Origin: Hanleya hanleyi
Lineage: Eukaryota; Mollusca; Polyplacophora; Lepidopleurida; Hanleyidae
Assembly: GCA_036873755.1 (NCBI GenBank)
Contig: JAVTVY010048055.1
Coordinates: forward strand, 181,990-245,989
Reading direction: 5' to 3'
DNA: 64,000 bases
A model generated the notes under the pieces. That model made no database searches. It was not told the DNA's origin and saw nothing but the letters and a program-made list of their open reading frames with translations. Positions 58,178-64,000 of the stretch are shown here, in pieces (positions within the stretch are counted from its first letter, which is position 1; every line of letters starts with the position of its first letter). A program made the translations under genes and the position numbers.

Positions 58178-59824
58178 ATGGATATCGGGGGAACGTTTAA
58201 GACACCCGGACCAAGACGGAGCAGACGTGGAACTAAATCAGATATTCAGTCAACAGAGGACGACACGGCGAGCGAGGCCGAATTTCCCGATGTAAATCCA
58301 GCCATGGAACACAGACAAGTTATACACGAAATTGTCAATTCAAATGGGGTAACCATGGAAACTGAGAAAAACGTGGGATTAAACTCGGGAGACACGCTCG
58401 GAGTTGACAGACCTATGGGGGAACTACGTAAAGAAGTATCCAGTATGGTCGGAGATATATTACGTGGAACAATGCATGATGTAGCTTCAATGATCAAAGG
58501 AGCAGTAACAGAGGCAATTTCTAATCTTGAATTACCGACACCCCTTTCTCGTAATACCAGTGATATTACGGATTCTCACAATAAATCAGTTTCTGGGAAT
58601 AAACCAAGAAATGGTAAAATACGGAAAACACCGCAAACAGAAAGTCGGAAAAGGATGACATCACCGCTGATAAATGAAAGTTCAAGCAGTGACAATAATG
58701 ACTCCGATGATAGTAGAACTACCCACAGTAGTAAAGAGCGCAGTAGATGGACTGGAATACCTAGACAATCTAGCGCAAAACTACCATCATTCACTGGACT
58801 GGAAAAATGGGAAGTATGGCACAACAGGTTTAAGGATGTAGCCAGACTAAGAAGGTGGACAAAGGAGGAAAAATTAGCGGAAATTTTGCCCCGTTTACAA
58901 GGGAAGGCGGGAGAGTTTGTATATGGTCAGCTTTCTTGGGAAATACGGGGTCAATATGACTCGTTGGTAAATGAATTAGGACATCGTTTCCGACGGGTAG
59001 AAACTCCCAAAACATTTGGAGCCGCTTTCAGCAATAGAAGTCAGAAAAATTCAGAAAAGGTCGAAGATTATGCCGCTGAATTAAAGAGGCTGTATGACAA
59101 AGCATATGCAAATAGGGATTTTACGACCCGACATGAAGATTTACTGCGGAGATTTCTAGATGGACTGCACGATGAAAACGCAAGATTCCATGTGGAATAC
59201 GTCAAAGACCCCAAAAACATCGACGAAGCGGTTTTTGAAGTAGTCAATTTTCTAGAAACGCAGAGAAGAAACGGGTGCAATTTGAAACGACCTACTCGTT
59301 TAGTGAAATTTGAGAACAAAGACGAGGAGACGACAGATATTGTCCCGACTGATGAACTGACAAAAGAAGCTCCATCGAATAACCGGGGAAAATTCAAAGG
59401 TGGGAAAAAGCCAATCAACGGCACCAGTAAAATTGCCAACACCGAAGAAACTGTAAATCAAGTACAGGAGTTACGTAATGAACTAAAGACGGCAATGTCT
59501 TCCATAACGGAACAAATAGAGAGAATGGAACAACAACCAAGAAACAATCCCCAATCAAGAAATCTTCAACAAACGCGACCACAAGATAACCACGGAACGA
59601 ATTTTCAACCCAGAGAAAATTTTACTGGATGTTTTAAATGTGGTGGTTCTCACTATGCGAGATATTGTCAGAATTATCTCAAGGGACAATTAAATCCAAG
59701 AGCCCAACAATTTACCCCACACACTAGATATCCTAGTTATGGAGAAAATGCTGGACCAAGAATTTCAGCAGGCAGCCATAATACTGGTATTCAACAAACA
59801 AACTACAAGGGATCGGCTCAATAG
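58178..59824 (+). CDS. Ty3/gypsy retrotransposon Gag
   Basis: This is a capsid protein of 548 residues. The N-terminal third is disordered and rich in Ser, Asp and Arg. The capsid-like middle (about 200-375) has W-x-KEEKLAEILPRLQGKA, SQKNSEKVEDYAAELKRL and the LLRRFLDGL motif typical of retrotransposon Gag. A zinc knuckle near residue 487 reads CFKCGGSHYARYC, spacing C-X2-C-X3-H-X4-C, one residue shorter than the usual C-X2-C-X4-H-X4-C. A glutamine- and asparagine-rich tail follows. The ATG at 58178 is the first in frame. The frame is intact, so the copy is not very old. Pol follows in the -1 frame, overlapping the end of gag by about 40 bases. Confidence 0.9.
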   Translation: MDIGGTFKTPGPRRSRRGTKSDIQSTEDDTASEAEFPDVNPAMEHRQVIHEIVNSNGVTMETEKNVGLNSGDTLGVDRPMGELRKEVSSMVGDILRGTMHDVASMIKGAVTEAISNLELPTPLSRNTSDITDSHNKSVSGNKPRNGKIRKTPQTESRKRMTSPLINESSSSDNNDSDDSRTTHSSKERSRWTGIPRQSSAKLPSFTGLEKWEVWHNRFKDVARLRRWTKEEKLAEILPRLQGKAGEFVYGQLSWEIRGQYDSLVNELGHRFRRVETPKTFGAAFSNRSQKNSEKVEDYAAELKRLYDKAYANRDFTTRHEDLLRRFLDGLHDENARFHVEYVKDPKNIDEAVFEVVNFLETQRRNGCNLKRPTRLVKFENKDEETTDIVPTDELTKEAPSNNRGKFKGGKKPINGTSKIANTEETVNQVQELRNELKTAMSSITEQIERMEQQPRNNPQSRNLQQTRPQDNHGTNFQPRENFTGCFKCGGSHYARYCQNYLKGQLNPRAQQFTPHTRYPSYGENAGPRISAGSHNTGIQQTNYKGSAQ

Positions 59825-62130
59825 GCCGAGGGACGGTCCCTTACCATCACGGCCACTCTTTTGTTTTTGAAAAACCAGAAACTACATCTATACCACGTTA
59901 TATTCCCGGGAAATCTAATTCATCACAATCAGTTAGAAGAGAAATTCCAAAATATGACGGGGTATACATTAAAGGGGCTTTAAATGGAACGGAAGTTACT
60001 TATACCGTTGACACGGGGGCAACACGGACTATTGTGTCTGATAGGATCTTTTCCCAAATTCCGGGTCGTCAGCGTCCTATGTTACGGAAAACAGGGAAAG
60101 GCAACATATCATGCGCAGATGGACGAACCCTGAAATATACAGGGAAAGGTGATTTCAAAGTTTCTCTTGGATCTCTTATATTCGAACAGGAACTGGTTGT
60201 CGCTGATATTGAGGATGATATCCTTTTAGGAACAGATATACTTCAGAAAGGCCCGAAAGGACCAGCTGATATACTGCTTAGTGAAGGGAAAATGATTCTT
60301 AACAAGGTAACAATTCCTCTGAGTCAAATTCCAACACCAAGAATTAGGAAAGTACTAGCAGTAACTGATACTAACATCCCCGGTATGAGTGAAATGATCA
60401 TCGATGCGGTTATAAACAAGGTCACAGGGCGATCGGATGAAACTGTCTGCTTGATAGAAGGATCGGCGGAGTTTTCCAAAAAGCATTCACTTATAGTGGC
60501 ACCCTGTCTCGTTGATACGGGGATTGAGACTGATTTTAAAGTTCGAATATGCAACCCTTTCGCTGAGTCCAGAATCATTAAACAGAATACATGCCTGGGG
60601 TATGCGGAATCTGTAGATGATGATATTCAGACACTCTTAGACAAAGAAGGAGAAACTGACGAGGGAAATTTTGACGTTGTTCGTCGAATTCAGTTGATCA
60701 ATGAGCATCCCAACATCACACGACAAGTATCTCATGAATGTGAAAATAAAAGTAGTGGTAAATTGGGGGTTCCAAGTCATTTGAAGGACTTGTATGACGA
60801 AACAGTACAGAGGCTGGATCCAGACCATCATGCCGAGATAGCGGAGCTGCTGAACGACTACGAGGATGTATTCTCCAAAAACGAGTTTGATTTAGGATGT
60901 ACAGATTTGGTGGAACATTCAATAGATACGGGTGACGCAAAACCCATCAAACAACCCCCAAGGCGGTTACCCATGGCATTCGCTGGTGAGGATAAGAAGG
61001 CTTTGGAAAATCTACAAAAACAGGGATGCATTCGGCCATCAACTTCACCCTGGGCTTCTCCAATAGTTTTAGTAAGGAAGAAATGTGGCTCAGTGAGGCC
61101 ATGTGTGGATTATCGCAGGGTAAATTCAGTCACTCGTAAGGACGCTTTTCCATTGCCAAGAATTCAAGACTGTCTCGATGCTATAGAAGGCGCAACATGG
61201 TTTTCTACATTGGATCTTACATCAGCGTATAACCAAGTCAAAGTCAAAGAGTCCGACATTCCTAAAACGGCGTTCGTGACGAAATATGGACTATGGGAAT
61301 ACACAAAAATGCCGTTTGGTCTTTGCAATTCTCCAGCAACGTTTCAGCGATGCATAGAACTTGCGCTCTCTGGTCTCCAGTGGGTCTCTTGTCTTTTATA
61401 CCTGGACGATGTGGTCATATTTGGGCATACATTTGAAGGACATACACAAAGACTGAAGGAGGTATTGCAGAAAATCAGACTCGCACAGCTGAAACTTAAA
61501 CCCATAAAATGTCACCTATTGAAAAGGGAAGTGGAATTTCTGGGCCATGTTGTTTCCAAGGATGGAATTCGTCCAAATAAGGCAAATATGGAGAAAATCA
61601 TAGCGTGGCCAACTCCAAAGAACGTTACTGAAGTGAGAGGTATTCTGGGGTTGGGAGGCTATTACCGTCGTTGGGTGAAAGACTTTTCAAAGTTGGTACA
61701 TCCACTCACCGAACTGACGAAGAAGGACACAACTTTTCTTTGGACTCCTCAATGTGAAGAAGCTTTTATGGGGATTAAAGCAGCTCTTACTGGATCAGAG
61801 ATTATGGGATATCCGAAAGATGGTTGTTTGTTTATCCTCGACACGGATGCATGCGATGTCAGCATTGGGGCAGTGTTATCTCAAATACAAGACGGGAGAG
61901 AGCGCGTTATTGCCTATGCAAGTCGTGTCCTTAACAAATCGGAAAGGAACTACTGCGTGACAGACAAAGAACTGTTGGCTGTCAAATCTTTCATTGAGTA
62001 CTTTCGACATTATTTACTGGGAAGGAAATTTCTGGTGAGGACAGATCACCAGGCCCTGAAATGGCTTTTCAGTTTGAAGGAACCAAAAAAACAGAATAGC
62101 GAGGTGGATAGAGATATTATCGGCTTTTGA
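59782..62130 (+). CDS. Ty3/gypsy Pol: protease, reverse transcriptase, RNase H (no integrase)
   Basis: The frame opens at 59782, inside the end of gag and in the -1 frame, and runs to TGA at 62128-62130. The protease active site DTGAT is at about 60013-60027. The RT has FSTLDLTSAYNQV (motif A), MPFGLCNSPATFQR (motif B) and YLDDVVIF (motif C). The RNase H has the acidic residues in DTDACDVSIGAVLSQ, TDKELLAV and RTDHQALKWL. At about 62085-62092, in a run of seven A, the frame breaks and ends KKQNSEVDRD. The true continuation is in the +1 frame (next entry). Fusion to Gag presumably uses -1 frameshifting, but I see no classical slippery heptamer in the overlap. The integrase is absent, so the copy cannot move by itself. 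Confidence 0.9.
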   Translation, partial: YWYSTNKLQGIGSIGRGTVPYHHGHSFVFEKPETTSIPRYIPGKSNSSQSVRREIPKYDGVYIKGALNGTEVTYTVDTGATRTIVSDRIFSQIPGRQRPMLRKTGKGNISCADGRTLKYTGKGDFKVSLGSLIFEQELVVADIEDDILLGTDILQKGPKGPADILLSEGKMILNKVTIPLSQIPTPRIRKVLAVTDTNIPGMSEMIIDAVINKVTGRSDETVCLIEGSAEFSKKHSLIVAPCLVDTGIETDFKVRICNPFAESRIIKQNTCLGYAESVDDDIQTLLDKEGETDEGNFDVVRRIQLINEHPNITRQVSHECENKSSGKLGVPSHLKDLYDETVQRLDPDHHAEIAELLNDYEDVFSKNEFDLGCTDLVEHSIDTGDAKPIKQPPRRLPMAFAGEDKKALENLQKQGCIRPSTSPWASPIVLVRKKCGSVRPCVDYRRVNSVTRKDAFPLPRIQDCLDAIEGATWFSTLDLTSAYNQVKVKESDIPKTAFVTKYGLWEYTKMPFGLCNSPATFQRCIELALSGLQWVSCLLYLDDVVIFGHTFEGHTQRLKEVLQKIRLAQLKLKPIKCHLLKREVEFLGHVVSKDGIRPNKANMEKIIAWPTPKNVTEVRGILGLGGYYRRWVKDFSKLVHPLTELTKKDTTFLWTPQCEEAFMGIKAALTGSEIMGYPKDGCLFILDTDACDVSIGAVLSQIQDGRERVIAYASRVLNKSERNYCVTDKELLAVKSFIEYFRHYLLGRKFLVRTDHQALKWLFSLKEPKKQNSEVDRDIIGF

Positions 62131-62413
62131 TTTTGAAATAGAATACAGGCCAGGAAAGCGTCATCAGAACGCTGATGCGTTATCCAGATGTCCTAATCCT
62201 AGGTTTTGTCAGTGTGATGACGAAGACAAACCTTTGAAGTGCGGCCCTTGTGTGAAGTGTCAAAAACGGACTTCAGAGATGCAGGGAGTAAGCACAGAGA
62301 ATTCGGAGAAGCAGATAATTTTATTGGTGCAAGGCCTACTCTTCAATGTAAACAAACCGTTGTCAAGGAAATTATGGGAACCCCGATCCCCTACGAGATA
62401 TAAATACGGGTGA
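62093..62413 (+). pseudogene. Frameshifted Pol continuation: RNase H end and linker, truncated
   Basis: In the +1 frame relative to Pol, the sequence RIARWIEILSAFDFEIEYRP, then GKRHQNADALSR, is the standard gypsy region after RNase H. A Cys-rich linker (CQCDD...CGPCVKC) follows. The similarity to Pol ends before any integrase zinc or catalytic motif, and the frame closes at 62413. This is a 3'-truncated element; no 3' LTR is recognised. Confidence 0.85.
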
Positions 62414-62716
62414 AAAGAATTTCAGCTGTATGCATATTTACTAGTCAAATAGAGGCTAAAATGTGTTTTGCAGTGAAATATCTTTATCTTCAAGATCAAC
62501 ATTGAAGTTATTCATCTATTATCTGATGTTATACATTCAGCCCCGAATTCCAGTGCCAAACCAGTAAATATATAATAAGAGGAAACCAACAGGAATATAC
62601 ACTTACACAGAAGAAATACACAGACTGCATTCCATACATTAAATAAGAGATATTATAATTCGGGAGTGATTTAGTTCTCACTCAGTGGCGTAACGTCAGA
62701 GTCATTAGAACTGAAT

Positions 62717-63170
62717 ATCACTACCCGCTTTTATAAATCCGGGTGACCCCAAAATTGAAAGACGGGTAACTCCAACATCAAGGCGAAGTCGATTAAATTA
62801 ATAGTTACTCCCAATTACGGACACGGGAAGGGTTTAGCTGATATTCTAGACTTGTTCTAGTTTAAGGCTTTAAGCATAGCCCGTGAAAGTTAATATTGGG
62901 TTGAAACGATACCAGCATTTCACGACTCGCATTTATAAACCCGGGTATCCCCTATAATAAAAGACGGGTAACCCCAACATCAAGACGAAGTCGATTAAGT
63001 TAACAGTTACTTCCAATTACGGACACAGGAAGGGTTTAGCTGATATTCTAGACTTGTTCTAGTTTAAGGCTTTAAGCATAGCCCGTGAAAGTTACATATT
63101 GGGTTGAAACAACGCCAGCATATCACTACCCGCATTTATAAACCCGGGTAACCCCAAAAGTAAAAGACGG
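62717..63170. repeat. 202-bp tandem repeat, a little over two copies
   Basis: GACGGG marks 62761, 62963 and 63166. Units share TTTATAAACCCGGGTAACCC, AACATCAAGACGAAGTCGAT and CTGATATTCTAGACTTGTTC. The palindromic CCCGGG lies at each boundary and again near 63377. Confidence 0.9.
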
Positions 63171-63520
63171 GAATCTCACAGAACAAGATTTGACGCCTGT
63201 CAAGAATACAGGAGACGTTCATTTAGTAATTTGCACCAAAGCTTCATGGGAAAAGATTTAATACTCATTATAATCAGACAGTATTCAGACTTATCCAGAT
63301 TCTCTTCAATAAGCTATCACCCGTAAATAAATATCTGGATCTCGATGGCACATATCACCCGTAGACAAAAACCCGGGTGATCTTTCAATATCAGATCGTC
63401 ACATAGATCTACGCCGGAGACTAGTGAACACAGAATCCCGGGATTGGATTATTACTCTTGGATGACAGACAGAATTATCAGCTTTAAAATACAAAGACGG
63501 AACGAGTGTACTAAACCGAA
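63171..63520. other. Short AT-rich interval, nothing recognised
   Basis: Only scattered CCCGGGT motifs, related to the preceding array, are seen. Confidence 0.5.
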
Positions 63521-64000
63521 TTATACCGGAGACTGCGTTTGATTAATTTCCTGTTGATGTTGTGTCTCGTCATCCTTTGTTGTTGCTTTGTTGGTTGTTT
63601 TCAGTTGTTTACGTGCTGGTTTTTCAGTTGGCTGGACAGATTTGTGTTTCTTGGTGAACTTCTCTTTGGGTTTGGCTGTTGGAACTGTCCTGACTGGTGG
63701 TTGACTAGATGTTATTTGGATGTCCGAGTGCGGTGTGATTTCTGCTGGTGGCTCAATTGGTACTGATGTTTCATCAATATCTGGCTGTGGCATAACTGCA
63801 ATGGTCTCTGTTGACGTTGGATGAGTGTATGTGATACTACTATGTGTTGGCTTGATACCATCATAGAACTGGATGGAATCTTCTTTAGACATCACAGTAG
63901 CATCAGTTGATTGAAGAATGTACGGTGACTTAGTCCCGCCAACGCTTTCCATACCACCAACAGTCGGATGTTTAGCCTCCATGTGCTTCTTCATTTCGTC
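63521..64000 (-). CDS. Partial reading frame with a C2H2-like end (runs off right edge)
   Basis: The minus-strand frame is open from the window edge to TGA at 63521-63523 and encodes at least 159 residues. The first residues DEMKKHMEAKHP look like the second half of a C2H2 zinc finger (H-X4-H). The rest is low complexity: Thr, Pro, Ser and Gln rich, with a Lys-rich patch (KPKEKFTKKHKS) that may be a nuclear-localisation signal, and a Gln/Thr end. It could be the terminal exon of a host nuclear protein or part of a mobile element. I cannot identify it. The intact frame and codon composition favour real coding sequence. Confidence 0.5.
   Translation of the reverse strand, partial: DEMKKHMEAKHPTVGGMESVGGTKSPYILQSTDATVMSKEDSIQFYDGIKPTHSSITYTHPTSTETIAVMPQPDIDETSVPIEPPAEITPHSDIQITSSQPPVRTVPTAKPKEKFTKKHKSVQPTEKPARKQLKTTNKATTKDDETQHQQEINQTQSPV

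Overview
The window is animal nuclear DNA, almost certainly from a mollusc. Six copper-binding type-3 units of molluscan respiratory haemocyanin lie head to tail on the minus strand, with spliceosomal introns between them. The surrounding DNA is typical of molluscs: AT-rich, repeat-dense, with Ty3/gypsy and Penelope-like retroelement remains, fold-back elements and many minisatellites. I cannot name the species.

Layout. Positions 1 to about 27.8 kb hold the 5' part of a haemocyanin gene on the minus strand, so it reads from right to left. I propose a TATA box (27818-27825), a 10-codon first exon (27677-27706) and a 34-base second exon (13701-13734) that together encode a signal peptide. Five complete functional units follow, each a single exon: FU-a (9524-10762), FU-b (7370-8614), FU-c (5625-6869), FU-d (3066-4307) and FU-e (1235-2458), then the start of FU-f (1-279). 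All linker introns are phase 1. The two leader introns carry reverse-transcriptase fragments, a TA-flanked inverted-repeat transposon, dispersed repeats and minisatellites. About 4 kb beyond the proposed haemocyanin promoter is the terminal exon of another minus-strand gene (31963-32249), with its polyadenylation signal. Between them is a 60-bp minisatellite built around the palindrome CCCCACGTGGGG.

From 32.3 to 50.5 kb almost everything is repeat: a 145-bp array, a 118-bp array rich in nuclear-receptor-like half-sites, a 0.7 kb fold-back element, a tRNA-like SINE fragment, a 22-bp array, a very large imperfect palindrome (about 38.94-46.80 kb) whose core is a minisatellite that changes orientation, and a 952-bp tandem duplication. 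From 50.6 to 64 kb are retroelements: a 5'-truncated Penelope-like element with RT and GIY-YIG domains and a hammerhead-like 3' motif, a minus-strand integrase remnant and possible LTR, and a plus-strand Ty3/gypsy element with gag, protease, RT and RNase H but no integrase. A partial minus-strand reading frame with a zinc-finger-like end runs off the right edge.

How it works together: the haemocyanin gene would make a secreted, multi-unit oxygen carrier. The other recognisable proteins are mobile-element proteins, mostly damaged. The long single-letter-rich reading frames in the arrays at 31 kb, 42 kb and 44 kb arise because the repeat units are multiples of three bases. I do not treat them as genes.
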